From Populus alba (Eukaryota; Streptophyta; Magnoliopsida; Malpighiales; Salicaceae): a stretch of DNA of 64,000 bases. The DNA lies in NCBI RefSeq assembly GCF_005239225.2, contig NC_133293.1:19808333-19872332 (forward strand), written 5' to 3'. Shown here piece after piece: positions 12,203 to 21,938 of this stretch. The position numbers and the translations under genes were made by a program. The notes beneath the pieces were generated by a model. The model ran no database searches. It was not told the DNA's origin and saw only the letters and a list, made by a program, of their open reading frames with translations. Position 1 is the stretch's first letter. Each line of letters starts with the position of its first letter.

Positions 12203-12979
12203 TCACGCAATGGGTGCGCTACCAAACGAGGCCTTATTAGCCATGGAACACGAATGGTGACTGTTGTGCCTTAAAACCCTAAGCAAACTCCACAGTCCCT
12301 TCCCTCTCTTCTTGCTACTCATTTCGATTCCCTTGTCGGATTGAAACATCTTCGACGGACTCTTCTTGATCTGCCTCGTCTTAATATCGCTCAGCTCCAT
12401 CTCCATTGGAAATCTGCCAACTCCAAATGCCGAAAAGTACCATCTTGGCTTTACCGGGGTCGCTAGTATCGATACCTTCTTCATCGAAAAGTGATCATAC
12501 TTGTCATCGCATTTCCTTGTTGCCAACCCATGATTCTCTGATAGAGGCACTTGCAAAGCCTTGTCACTCTTTTCCAGTGGCTGCTTTGGTGGTGTTGTCG
12601 TCCTTGGCTTGTTGAAAGAGGATGATTTCCAAGGGAATCTAAAGCTCTTCTTGGAATCCTTCGCTTTCTTTGTGCTTCCGGCCAGGTTCTCTGCTTTTTC
12701 TTCTACTGTTTCTCCTCTGTAAGGAATGAGCTTTCCACAAAAGATGATATTATCCGAGGGACAGGCTGAAGCGGCGAAGTCTGCGCTGAAGAACTCGAAG
12801 AAATCTTGATCAAAAGATGTTTCCAAGTTTTGATCTTCTTTGGAGAAGTCATCCCAATCAGAATTAGAACGGTTATATAACGGAAGATCACAAAGAGATA
12901 GTGTTTCTGCTTCATCATCAAAATCATGAAGATCACTGTCCTCCTGTAGCGGTCGAAGGCTCATTTCTTTCGCAACCAT
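12203..12979 (-). CDS. Uncharacterised plant protein, FFEFFS/IIFCGKLIPY family, copy 1
   Basis: Single uninterrupted frame, 258 aa from the ATG at 12979 (MVAKEMSLRP). An upstream in-frame ATG at 12991 would add four residues; the inner start is chosen because it lines up with the start shared by the two paralogues to the right. I do not recognise a named family. Shared motifs in order (numbering from the upstream ATG): an acidic DLHDFDDE segment (~20-27), DQDFFEFFSADF (61-72), DNIIFCGKLIPYRGETV (80-96), a Ser/Lys-rich basic middle, FPMEMELSDIKTRQ (194-207), and a basic C-terminus with KGLWSLLRVLRH. No signal peptide or membrane span. The mix of an acidic/aromatic N-terminal half and a basic tail suggests a regulatory or adaptor protein, but this is only inference. 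TATA-like TGTATATATAG at 13107-13117 lies ~130 bases upstream. Confidence 0.82.
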   Translation of the reverse strand: MVAKEMSLRPLQEDSDLHDFDDEAETLSLCDLPLYNRSNSDWDDFSKEDQNLETSFDQDFFEFFSADFAASACPSDNIIFCGKLIPYRGETVEEKAENLAGSTKKAKDSKKSFRFPWKSSSFNKPRTTTPPKQPLEKSDKALQVPLSENHGLATRKCDDKYDHFSMKKVSILATPVKPRWYFSAFGVGRFPMEMELSDIKTRQIKKSPSKMFQSDKGIEMSSKKRGKGLWSLLRVLRHNSHHSCSMANKASFGSAPIA

Positions 12980-14464
12980 TGTGAATATCAAACAGCGGCA
13001 AGAAAAGGTGAGGATCCAAAAAGAATTAAGAAGAAATTCTTGATGAAGGAAGTCTGTAAACGGCTTTGCTGTGGTTTGATGAGAAAAACTGGCAAAGTTG
13101 TCACCACTATATATACATTACACGTTCAACAGAAGCTCAAAGGAAGATGCTTTGACATGATGCTTGGAAATAGTTGGTGAGTGGGGAGTGGGGGCGGCTT
13201 CTAGAGGGCAAAGAAAAAAGAAAAATAAAATAATATGGCAAGTATCGCGGATAGTTTGAGAAATTCTTTGATTCTAGAACAGCAGGCGGTCATAGATAGA
13301 CAAGTGGGTTCTTATTGTCTTGGGTGTCAAGTTTTTCTATCGGTTGATGAGACTCCATTAACGCATCCTAAGGCTGCTTTTCTTTTTACCTTTCCTTTTT
13401 TTAATATTTCTTCTCTCTCTGGCTCGGCCTTCTAGTATATTTTACTAGTTAGTCAGTACAGAGTTTGTCTCTACGTTGCTGTCTTTTTTGAGAAAGAAAA
13501 TATAGGAGACTATGTCGAGCTTTCATGTGATGCCGGAGAGATTCTAGTTCTACTACTATCATGCACGCAATTAATAATTTAACAATGTAATTTGAAGGGG
13601 TATAATTGAATAGATTATATATTTTATTTTTTTAAAAATTATTAATTCGAGTTTTATAAATTTCAGAACATGTAATTATTAGTTTTAAAATATATGCAAG
13701 CTGACCCGAATATTTACCATAAATTTCATGTTAGAAATCAGTGTATAAACCTTGTTAATTTATGATTTTAAAATAATATTATTTTTTTTTAAAATAAATT
13801 AAAATAATATTTTTTATATTAACATGGTCAATTTGTAATCTAGATTTTTAATTCATCATTATAAATTTTTTTTTTGTTAATCTTTGTAAAGGGGATGGTT
13901 TTTTTTTCTTCTTGATAAAGAAGGTGATTGATATTGTTATTTTGGACTTGTGCTCTGCCTTAATTAGCACTCAATTGATGCTGTGGTCTCCCACGTGTTG
14001 AGATCTAGAATGACAATGACCTCACCGGAATATTCTTTTGGTCAGCAAGGATTTTTCTTTTTGGGTGCTAAATTCTTGTTAGCAAGTATGTTGGCACGAG
14101 AACTTGTTGTGTGTAATTCTTTGACATTTTATATTGTTAATGGTAAAAGGAGAATTAACCTCACGTTAAAAAAAAAAAATTATTCCGGAAATTAGTATGT
14201 AAAGGACATAACTGCTTGTATTTTTTTTTTATTTTTTATGTTTGAGATTATAATAATAATTAATTTTCAAAGTGTTTTTTTAAGAAATGTATTAAAATAA
14301 TATTTTTTAATTTTTAAAAAATTATTTTTAATATTATCATATTAAAATGATTTGAAAATACTAAAAAATATTAATTTAAAAAAAAATTAATAAATAATTT
14401 TTTTTTTCAAAACACATTTTAACATGAAAACAAATAGAATTACAAAATTCCTTGACCTTAAAGT
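12980..14464. other. Promoter side of copy 1 and AT-rich intergenic sequence
   Basis: Contains the probable promoter and leader of the minus-strand gene (to ~13200), then AT-rich sequence with fragments of the dispersed repeat around 13750-13830 and 14245-14435. No gene is supported. Confidence 0.5.
14245..14435. repeat. AT-rich dispersed repeat (MITE-like)
   Basis: A fuller copy of the family seen at 2335: agaaatgtattaaaataata, then attatttttaatattatcat, ending aaaacacattttaacatgaa. It sits immediately beside the plastid rRNA insertion. Confidence 0.6.
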
Positions 14465-14998
14465 ATAGAATACCATCAACTCTTTTATGACTATCTAGAA
14501 ACCTGTGTTTTTAGGTAAATAATCGCCTGAGCCTGATCATTATGACCCCTTTTGTAAGGAGGCATCTCTTCTCTCAAAGTTACGGGGTAATTTTATTGAG
14601 TTTTTTTAAAGAGGATTGTCTCACGCATGTAGGTATAACCTTTTGTTGAAGGTCATTTGAGCTTTTTCTAGGAGCATGACATGGGTAACTTCAACATCGT
14701 ATCTGATACTTGAACATTGGTTGCTTCCGGTTTTTTCTCTACCCTTTCTTACCCTAGAAAAATAAACAAGAACATTACATCCTTAAACCATAACCAGTTT
14801 CTGCTAATCTAGTCCCTTCCATCCCTCTAAACCAATGAGGGGTAGTATAGTAGTATTCATATGTTGTCCATCAACTACACCTTTCAGCCTGAACTCACAC
14901 CCTGACTCACCCTCCATGGACAAAACTTGCGGAGAAACCCTTAGGTTTTCAGGGCATTGAAATCTCACCACTGTTTAGGTTACTCAAGGCGATACCAA
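14465..14998 (-). pseudogene. Nuclear copy of an organellar (plastid) 23S rRNA fragment (NUPT)
   Basis: Read on the minus strand, this stretch follows the large-subunit rRNA of plastids closely enough to recognise: CTTGAGTAACCTAAAC, GAAAACCTAAGGGTTTCTCC, GGAGGGTGAGTCAGGGTGTG, GCTGAAAGGTGTAGTTGATGG, ATACTACCCCTCATTGG, GGGTAAGAAAGGGTAGAG, GACCTTCAACAAAAGG, TTACCCCGTAACTTTGAG and AAAAACACAGGTTTCT occur in rRNA order. A part near 14630 is deleted relative to the organelle gene as I remember it. Many differences are C to T or G to A, notably at former CpG (GGCGTAGTCGATGG now reads GGTGTAGTTGATGG), as expected for a methylated nuclear insertion. A plastid rather than mitochondrial source is favoured by the CAACAAAAGG region. 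Not a functional rRNA. Confidence 0.82.
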
Positions 14999-16087
14999 CG
15001 AAGCAGGGAAAGATGAGACTGATCTGGGATTGCACTAAAAAGGAAGAATCATTGATTGCCACTCCCCGTAAGAAAGAATAAAGCCTCTTGAAAAGTCATG
15101 ATTCCGATCTGTGAAGCCTTTTGTAAGACTTTGCTTCTTTTCTTCGCAACGCCATAAGCAGTATTCCCCCTGTAAATCCTTAGATCCGTGAAGCCTTTTG
15201 AGGATAATTACCCTTTCTCTCGGAATCTATCTTTGGCTAATCAGTGCCAATTATAGCACTTAATTTATTGCTAATCTCTCGTTTTTATTATTCTCCTTCA
15301 TTTTAAATTATAATTGATTTTTTCTCTCAAAAACAAAGCCAAAATGAAATAAATCCCCATTCTATATATATCTGATATTCAAGAAATTGTTATACAAACC
15401 CAATTTAGTCTACTCAATGAGAAGGGTTTATTTATTAATTTTTGGAGTAAAAAAAAAATCTAATGGGCTCTTTTGCTTGTTTAAAAAAAACAATCAAGTA
15501 TAATCATGCTTTAATTTAATTACAATAATATTATGACCAAATATAAGAGAAATCAATTATCATGAGAGTATTGTTAATCCTAATTACTTTTTTTTTTACT
15601 TGAGAACATTGCAATATTTACTGTACTTAGCACATGCTTTTCTTTTTCGTAATTAATGAATTGTTAATTACTGATTATGGAATGGAATTGTTTTTTTCGC
15701 AAGGAATTGAAAGTGGAGCGAAGTTACATCCTAGTTTAGACTTTTTTAAAAACAAATCAAGTGTGTGGATTAAACTAATTAATTTATAATGATTGGCAGG
15801 GAAGAATTTGGGGTCCACCCCCCTAAAATCGAAATCCACCCTTCTGTGCATACAAATTTAATTTTAAATAAATTCTATCAAATAGACCTCCAAAATTAAA
15901 AATTATACAATGTTGTCCCCCGAAATATAACATCTGGCGGGATTCGTCCCTGATTATTATTCTTTTTGCCTCAACATGAACGGATCTTAATTTGATTGAT
16001 TATAACGATGTAATTCTTAAGCAAACTCTAGACTAGAGAGAATCAGGAGCTTGGTGTGTTGAACAACAACTGCTACCAAAGCTCAAA
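14999..16087. other. Intergenic sequence next to the plastid insertion
   Basis: No supported gene. 15000-15240 could be further organelle-derived DNA, but I cannot place it. It contains two near-identical 16-20 base words (TCTGTGAAGCCTTTTG near 15109 and TCCGTGAAGCCTTTTG near 15187). The rest is AT-rich. The 3' flank of copy 2 begins near 16020. Confidence 0.4.
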
Positions 16088-16867
16088 TTAAAAGTAAGAA
16101 ATGCAATCAACTGAAGCTTCACCCCTACACAAACCACGCAAATTCTTCTTCTCTCTCTTTTCTTTGCTCCTCCTATCCTTTTTATCACTCCCATTTTCAG
16201 ATGAAAACATCGCTGGAGTTGAACTCCTCTTACTTTGCCTCGTCTTGAAATCACTGATCAAACCAATCTCCATTGCAAACTTCGCAGCTCCTGATCTCAA
16301 CGAATGAGATCCTGACTTCATCAAGGGTAGCCAGTTTGATCCCTTTCTCATTGAAGAATCATACCTATCAACACTTAATTTCCTACCTGCATGCCCTTTG
16401 TCAGTACTTCCACAATCCTCGCGATCGCTCTTTTCTTGTTTCTTTTTCTTTGGTGAAGCATTGCTTCTTGCGGCAGCTCTCTCAGTTGATTTACTCGGAG
16501 AGTTCGATGATTTTGACGGGGAGATGGAGCTCTTCCTGGCAAGTTTTGATTTGTCTGTAATTTCCTGGTACTTCTGTGCTGTTTCAGCTACTACCTTTTC
16601 TCCTTTGTAAGGTATCAGCTTTCCACAAAAGATGATGCTGTCTGAAGAATGATCAGCCGTAGAGGCATCGCTGAAAAACCCAAAGTGATCTTGATGATCA
16701 AAGGAGGAGCTTTGATCTTGTTTGGAGAAGCTATCCCTGTGAGCACTGTCGCAGTTACTTGATGAAAGATTACAAAATGTGAACGCTTCTTCTACATCTT
16801 CAAAATCTACCAAGCCGGTATTTTCCTGCACTGCTTCAGGGTTATATTCCTCGGCACCTCTAATCAT
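16088..16867 (-). CDS. Uncharacterised plant protein, FFEFFS/IIFCGKLIPY family, copy 2
   Basis: Single-exon frame of 259 aa from the ATG at 16867 (MIRGAEEYNPEAVQENTGL). An upstream in-frame ATG at 16924 would give 278 aa. The start is chosen by alignment with copies 1 and 3. Same motif order as its neighbours: DFEDVEEAF, SFDHQDHFGFFSDAS (the FFEFF motif is altered to HFGFF here), SIIFCGKLIPYKGEKV, a Ser/Lys-rich middle with PKKKKQEK, then MEIGLISDFKTRQSKRSS, where the usual MELSDIKxRQ is disturbed by an extra residue, and a basic end. It is closest to copy 3: flanks on both sides are also shared (about 16020-17690 against 20640-22410). No function is known to me. The altered core motifs suggest relaxed constraint relative to copies 1 and 3. 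Confidence 0.78.
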   Translation of the reverse strand: MIRGAEEYNPEAVQENTGLVDFEDVEEAFTFCNLSSSNCDSAHRDSFSKQDQSSSFDHQDHFGFFSDASTADHSSDSIIFCGKLIPYKGEKVVAETAQKYQEITDKSKLARKSSISPSKSSNSPSKSTERAAARSNASPKKKKQEKSDREDCGSTDKGHAGRKLSVDRYDSSMRKGSNWLPLMKSGSHSLRSGAAKFAMEIGLISDFKTRQSKRSSTPAMFSSENGSDKKDRRSKEKREKKNLRGLCRGEASVDCISYF

Positions 16868-17327
16868 TGTGTGATCATCAGAAAATGGAGAAGAGAAAGG
16901 GATACGGTTCAAGCAAGTAATCAATACTGTAATTAGGGACCAAGGAGGGCTTATTTAAAAAATCAAATGATGGTGGGCTAATCAAGGAGTCCAAGTATAT
17001 AAAATTACATGTAGAGGAAATTAAGAGATAGACAGAAGGGAATGAGCTCTGGTTGATGTTGATGGAATTGGCTTCTTCTAGAAAGACTATAAATACAGCA
17101 AGAAATGCATGCATTCTGGGCTTGAATCTTTCAAGATTTCCTTGATTTATTAGCGTTCATATCATCTTTTTCTCTCCTCTCGTTAACGAGTTGCGTTGGA
17201 TTCTATATTAGATTTTGATAATTACATGTATTTAGACTTGGCTTATATGGTGGGAAGCGTGCTGTTTGTTTCCAAAATTAATACATTTCTATGAATGTCC
17301 TGTTGAGGCACAAATAGGAAGAATAGT

Positions 17328-17492
17328 ATTTAGAAATATAGTTGTAATTATTTTTTAAAATATTTTTTATTTAAAAATATATTAAAATAGTATATTTTTT
17401 AATTTTTTAAAAATTATTTTTGATATAGCATAAAAATATCAAAAAAATAAATTTAAAGTAGAAAAAATTAATTTTTTTAAAAAACAAACATA
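17328..17492. repeat. AT-rich dispersed repeat (MITE-like)
   Basis: Shares atttaaaaatatattaaaat and the following attatttttgatatagcata block with the other copies, and ends in the typical aattaatttttttaaaaaac tail. Confidence 0.6.
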
Positions 17493-18311
17493 AGTATAAG
17501 ATACAGGAAAACTTCAGATTTGTCTTGTCCGTTTAAGGCTAACCACCCATGTCCTAATCGAAAAAAATAATCAACGTCAGTGGATATATATGGTTACGAT
17601 GAATTGAAACGATGGTAGGTGGTGGGACGTGTGTGATTTGGCTTCGAATCTTCGTGACGTATAAAATGGACCAACATACACGGCGTTTGGGTTTTTTTTA
17701 ATTGGCAAATTTATATTTGTTAATTTATAGAGAGATTTTATCAATGTCAGACAGTAAGGAAAAAAACTACCTTTTTAAGGTATAAATTTGAATTTCCTAA
17801 AAAAACACAAAATAAGTTTGAACTTCAAAACCCATTAACATGTATTTTGGAGCCGGTTTCATACTTTGTATTTGTTTTGAAACTCCTGGTTGATTCATTG
17901 ACGAAAACATATATTGTATCACTAAAAAAAATTGGTTTTTTATTTTTTATAAAAACAATGTTATTTTAAATTTTAATTATTAAAAATTAAATTAACTTAG
18001 ATCAACTTTAAATTTACAACCTAGACTTTGAGCAAGTAAACCCTAATCATATCTCATAACTAATGCTTCAAATGATAAATTAAAATTGTCATAACCTCTG
18101 TCTATGTATGTAGAATAACGCGGATTCTAATTTGAGGATGGTCTAGTGGGGAATTTCAAAGGCAAGTCATTAAAGTATAATTTTTCTATCTTTGCTGTGA
18201 ATGGTGTCTTAGTTTTAGGTTAAATAAGTATCACATGACTGTTAAAATGAACAAAAACGACAAGTCAATATATCTAATTTAAAGTCTAGTCCAACACAGT
18301 TTTTTTTATTA

Positions 18312-18412
18312 TATTTGATAATATAGTAATAATTATTTTTTAAAATATTTTTTATTTCAAAATATATTAAAATAATAAATTTTTTATTTTTTATATTAAC
18401 ATGTCAAAATAA
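18312..18412. repeat. AT-rich dispersed repeat fragment
   Basis: Short copy of the same family: tttcaaaatatattaaaata followed by ttttttatattaacatgtca. Confidence 0.5.
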
Positions 18413-19168
18413 TCCAACAATTATTACTACGACATGTGCGTGGTGATTCCATGTCTGTTTTTAAAATCAGTGAAGCAATGATTGCGATCAAGATCAACTG
18501 ATTAATTAACTTCAAAAGCAGTCGCATGTTAAAATCTTCAAACTGCTTTTACAGTTGTGGTCGCACTCTGTTTGACTGGTTCGGACTACTTCTGCGCACC
18601 CATGCATTGCATGGTCTTCATGTAAATTCAAGTGAAAGACCCATCAACACGTGTCAATAACCATTTTACTTTTACTTTTTTCTGAACTATCTATTGAGTA
18701 ATTAAGCAACTTCACCTGTATAATGTGATCTAAACCTGGAAAAAGGTATCATAAATTGTAATTAATAGTGCACTGGAGGAATTTTCTATTGTTGTCTTGG
18801 AAATTTATTTTTATTTTAAAATATATTAAATAATATTTAAAAAAAAATTATTGATGATTTATTTATGTATGCTAAAGCAGCAAATTTATCTTTTATTTTT
18901 TTTTCTCCCCGCAGGCATGGAGATCGTTGGTCATATTAGTTTATCCAACCGTCCATTTCAGATTAAATGCTTGATTTACTTGATGGAGAGTTGAAACGAT
19001 TATTTTGTAGAAGCTTTTGTTATTGTGAAGTTTTTAAATTTTTTTTTTCTGAAACAGAGTTAATTAATAAACTATAATCATATAAAATGTGCGGAATAAA
19101 TTACGATTGAGTCTTAGACTCCACCATGAAAGGATCTTAATTAATCGGATGATAATAATTTTCAAATA

Positions 19169-20349
19169 CTTTCTGGCATAGTTTTGAAACCTAACCCGTT
19201 GGTCGACCCGGTCTAATGATCGGGTCATGGGTCAGATGGGTTGACCCGGGTTAACCCGGGTCAACCAAAAAAAAATAAAATAAATTATTAATTACATGTA
19301 GGGGCCGGTTAAGGAGGAGGAGAAGCTCATGTGGGCTCCATTTCTAAATTGAACTAATGATGTGAAATTTATCTTCTCCTCTGATTTGAAATTTTTTTGG
19401 TTGAGTGCAGGGCACAGAGCATTTAAGACAATGGAGAGTAGTTGAGAAGAATCTTGCCCTCGCCTAAGGCATCTCCTACATTCCAAAGGCTAGAAGTCTG
19501 CTCTCTTCATATTCGAGCATCTAGTCACTTTCCTTTTCTTTTTATTTGATGAGATGTTACCCTCCAATCAAAATTATTACTCACAAATGGGTTCAAACAA
19601 CAACGAATTTCCTCTTCTTTACCCCAAAAGATCAAATCTTTCACTGATGGAAAAGAATCAGTTGATTAGGTTTCTCAAGCTGGTGCAAGGGCACTTGGTT
19701 GCCACAGTGGGGGTGGGTACTTCTGGTAATGAGATCCTAACATCCAAACCTTCTCTTTACTGGTAGCATGAACAAGAAGAGAGAGAAGATGTCGCAAATC
19801 AGCTGTTAGGAAGAAGAGTTTTGTTTTCGGTAAGTAGAGCGAGGGGGCTCCATACTACCTGCCTAACCCTTCACTACGCTCCGAGGGATCGCAATTAGAA
19901 GATGAGGTTAGTCGATTACGAACCTTCTTCTAATGAGGCTGCAACTGAGCCAGAAAGCGCTCCATCAATTCCAACAAAAACATGTCTAACATGCCCCTCA
20001 AGCTAAACGTGGGAATGGGAGTTGTAACGATGAAGAGGAAGGGAAGACAAAGATTTCATATGAGGATTTGGAGAGGCCATCTGTTGAGTACTTGTAAAAA
20101 ATATGGTTGCCTTCAAAGATTAGATCGCATAGACTGTTGTTGCCTTTCTTTATCAGGAAGAGAGCCGGGTCTCAGCCGGGTTTACCCGGGTTGCCCGGGT
20201 TCCGGGTCGACCCACCGAGTCGACCGGGTTTCTCCGGGCCAACTCCCAAGCGGGTTTTTACTTAGACCCGGACCGGTCCCAGGCCCGGGTCGGCCGGGTC
20301 CCGGGTCGACCTGCCGGGCTGGTCCGGGTTTCAAAACTATGCTTTCTGG
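19169..20349. mobile_element. hAT-like non-autonomous transposon with GC-rich arms and gene fragments
   Basis: The element spans 19177-20341 (1165 bp) and is bounded by a perfect 8-bp target duplication CTTTCTGG (19169-19176 and 20342-20349), the length typical of the hAT superfamily. The termini are inverted repeats: CATAGTTTTGAAACC at the left, and its complement GGTTTCAAAACTATG at the right apart from one base. Inside each end is an arm rich in CCCGGGT/GTCGACCC words (19195-19266 and 20160-20330). The middle (~19300-20150) is unlike the arms and holds gene-like pieces but no transposase, so the copy is non-autonomous. It lies in the spacer between copies 2 and 3 of the duplicated gene pair. 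A diverged relative lies at about 22565-22800. Confidence 0.85.
19554..19766 (+). pseudogene. Captured gene-like fragment inside the hAT-like element
   Basis: A 70-codon frame contains NLSLMEKNQLIRFLKLVQGHL, which resembles from memory the LxEKNQLMRFFKLVQ segment of Rab escort proteins (prenylation of Rab GTPases). Flanking codons do not continue the protein. A second piece near 19900-19980 (MRLVDYEPSSNEAATEPE) looks protein-like but I cannot name it. The fragment is far too short to work and lies within transposon ends. The Rab escort assignment is tentative. Confidence 0.4.
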
Positions 20350-20435
20350 TGTAATATTAGAGAAAATGTACGCTACTGAATAGTATATATCCTCTACAAT
20401 TTATTTATTTATTGCATATCCTCTATTTTAATTAT

Positions 20436-20641
20436 TATCAAAGAACTATCTCAACCCAATAGCTTAAACTATTAGGTGTTATCTTATACTTAATTTTTAT
20501 TAAATAAATGGGGATGGTGAGATTTGAACTCGAGACCACTTGGTCATCAAGGCTCTGATAACATGTTAAAGAACCATCTCAACCCAATAGCTTAAACTAT
20601 TAGGTGAGGTTCTAGGATATAATTTATATTATTCTCTAACA
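20436..20641 (-). mobile_element. TRIM-like LTR retrotransposon relic
   Basis: Two direct copies of a block reading ATCTCAACCCAATAGCTTAA then ACTATTAGGTG occur at ~20438-20478 and ~20571-20607. On the minus strand the right copy begins TGTTAGAGAATAAT and ends TTCTTTAACA, LTR-like TG...CA termini, and is followed at once by TGTTATCAGAGC, one base from the common plant primer-binding site TGGTATCAGAGC (complementary to initiator tRNA-Met). Only ~90 bases lie between the repeats and there is no coding capacity. I infer a TRIM-type miniature element, the distal LTR being truncated. Confidence 0.6.
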
Positions 20642-20716
20642 ATTACTAGACTGTAGACTAAAGAGAAACGACAACATACTTGGCCTATTGAACAACAACG
20701 GTGAGCAAAGCTTAAC

Positions 20717-21550
20717 TCAAACTGGTGGAATGCAACCAAGAGAAGCTTTACCCCTGAACAATCCCCACAAATTCTTCTCTCTCTTTCCCTTGCCACTGAT
20801 CTTATTCGTTTGGTCACACTCATCATTGAACGGAAGCTTCCTGGCTGGAGGTGTACAGCTCTTCTTGCCTTGCCTCATCCTGATATCACTCAAATCCATC
20901 TCCATTGGAAACTTCCCAACTCCTAATCTAAAAGAATAACATCCTGAGTTCACCAAGGGTGACAAGTCTGGTCCTTTTCTCATTGAACAGTCATACGTAC
21001 GATCAACACTTAATTTCCTGGTTGTATATCCCTTGTTAGTACTTTCACGGGCCTTGTAACTCTTCTGTAATTTCTTTTTCTTTGGTGGAGTATTGCTTCT
21101 TGCAGCAGCTCTTTGAGTTGATTTATTGAAAGAGGGTGATGGTTCTGATGGCAAGATTGAGCCCTTCTTGGTATGTTTTGTTTTCGCTGCGATTCCCAGG
21201 TCCTGTTCTGTTTCAGCTACCACTGTTTCTTGCGCCGCGAGTCTCAGGTTCTGCTCTTTCTCAGCTACCACTGTTTCTCCTCTGTAAGGTATGAGCTTTC
21301 CACAGAAGATGATGCTGTCTGAGGTATTAGAAGAGCTGGCCGTACTGGTAAATTCTTCACTGAAAAACTCAAAGAAATCTTGATGATCAAAAGAGGAGCC
21401 TAGGTCTTGTTTGGCGAAGTCATCCCCATAATTGTCACAGTTCTCTAATGAAAGATAAGAGAATGAGAATGCGTCTTCTGCATCTTCAAAATCCTGCAAG
21501 CTAGTATTTTCCTGTACTGGTTCAGGGTCAAATTCCTTGGTGCCGATCAT
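20717..21550 (-). CDS. Uncharacterised plant protein, FFEFFS/IIFCGKLIPY family, copy 3
   Basis: Single-exon frame of 277 aa from the ATG at 21550 (MIGTKEFDPEPVQENTSL); the frame stays open upstream to an ATG at 21598. The start is chosen by comparison with copies 1 and 2. Motifs in order: DFEDAEDAFSF, SFDHQDFFEFFSEEF, SIIFCGKLIPYRGETVV, MEMDLSDIRMRQGKKS and a basic C-terminus ending LWGLFRGKASLG. Compared with copy 2 it has an internal tandem of about 21 residues: the AETEQDL-type segment following the core motif occurs twice (VVAEKEQNLRLAAQE, then VVAETEQDLGIAAK). Function unknown. Core motifs are intact, so it is probably under selection. Confidence 0.82.
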   Translation of the reverse strand: MIGTKEFDPEPVQENTSLQDFEDAEDAFSFSYLSLENCDNYGDDFAKQDLGSSFDHQDFFEFFSEEFTSTASSSNTSDSIIFCGKLIPYRGETVVAEKEQNLRLAAQETVVAETEQDLGIAAKTKHTKKGSILPSEPSPSFNKSTQRAAARSNTPPKKKKLQKSYKARESTNKGYTTRKLSVDRTYDCSMRKGPDLSPLVNSGCYSFRLGVGKFPMEMDLSDIRMRQGKKSCTPPARKLPFNDECDQTNKISGKGKREKNLWGLFRGKASLGCIPPV

Positions 21551-21789
21551 TGCGTGATCAGAAAACGGAGAAGAGAGAAAAGGATATGGATCAAGCAAGT
21601 GATCAATGTTATTAAGGACTGGGGAGGGGGCTTATTGAAAAGGTCAAATTGGAGTTTGATGGGGTGGCTAATCAAGAAGAACACGTACATATATAGAGGA
21701 GAAATTAAGAGATACACGGACGGGAATGAGAGGCGGCTGATACAGATAGATTTGACTACTATACCGTTTAATAATTTGGTAGGGTTGTT

Positions 21790-21938
21790 TTCTAAAAAAA
21801 TATACATTAAAATAATATTTTTTATTTTTTAAAATTTATTTTTATTATCATTATATCAAAACAATTTAAATAATAATTTAAATACATCAAAAAAATCAAT
21901 TTAAAATAAAAAAATATTTACACCGCAAAAAACAAACT
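21790..21938. repeat. AT-rich dispersed repeat (MITE-like)
   Basis: Copy of the family seen at 2335 and elsewhere: tatacattaaaataatattt, then atttatttttattatcatta, ending in aaatatttacaccgcaaaaa. Confidence 0.55.

Larger units (their letters stand above)
16868..19168. other. Upstream region of copy 2, AT-rich repeats
   Basis: The first ~800 bases are duplicated upstream of copy 3 (for example TTCGTGACGTATAAAATGG at 17651 against TCGTGACGTGTAAAATGG near 22371). The rest holds dispersed AT-rich repeats (17328-17492, 18312-18412) and no supported gene. Confidence 0.5.

Noticed and set aside
19982..20383. 133-codon frame rich in Gly/Pro/Arg
   Set aside because: Most of it is translation of the GC-rich CCCGGGT arm of the hAT-like element.
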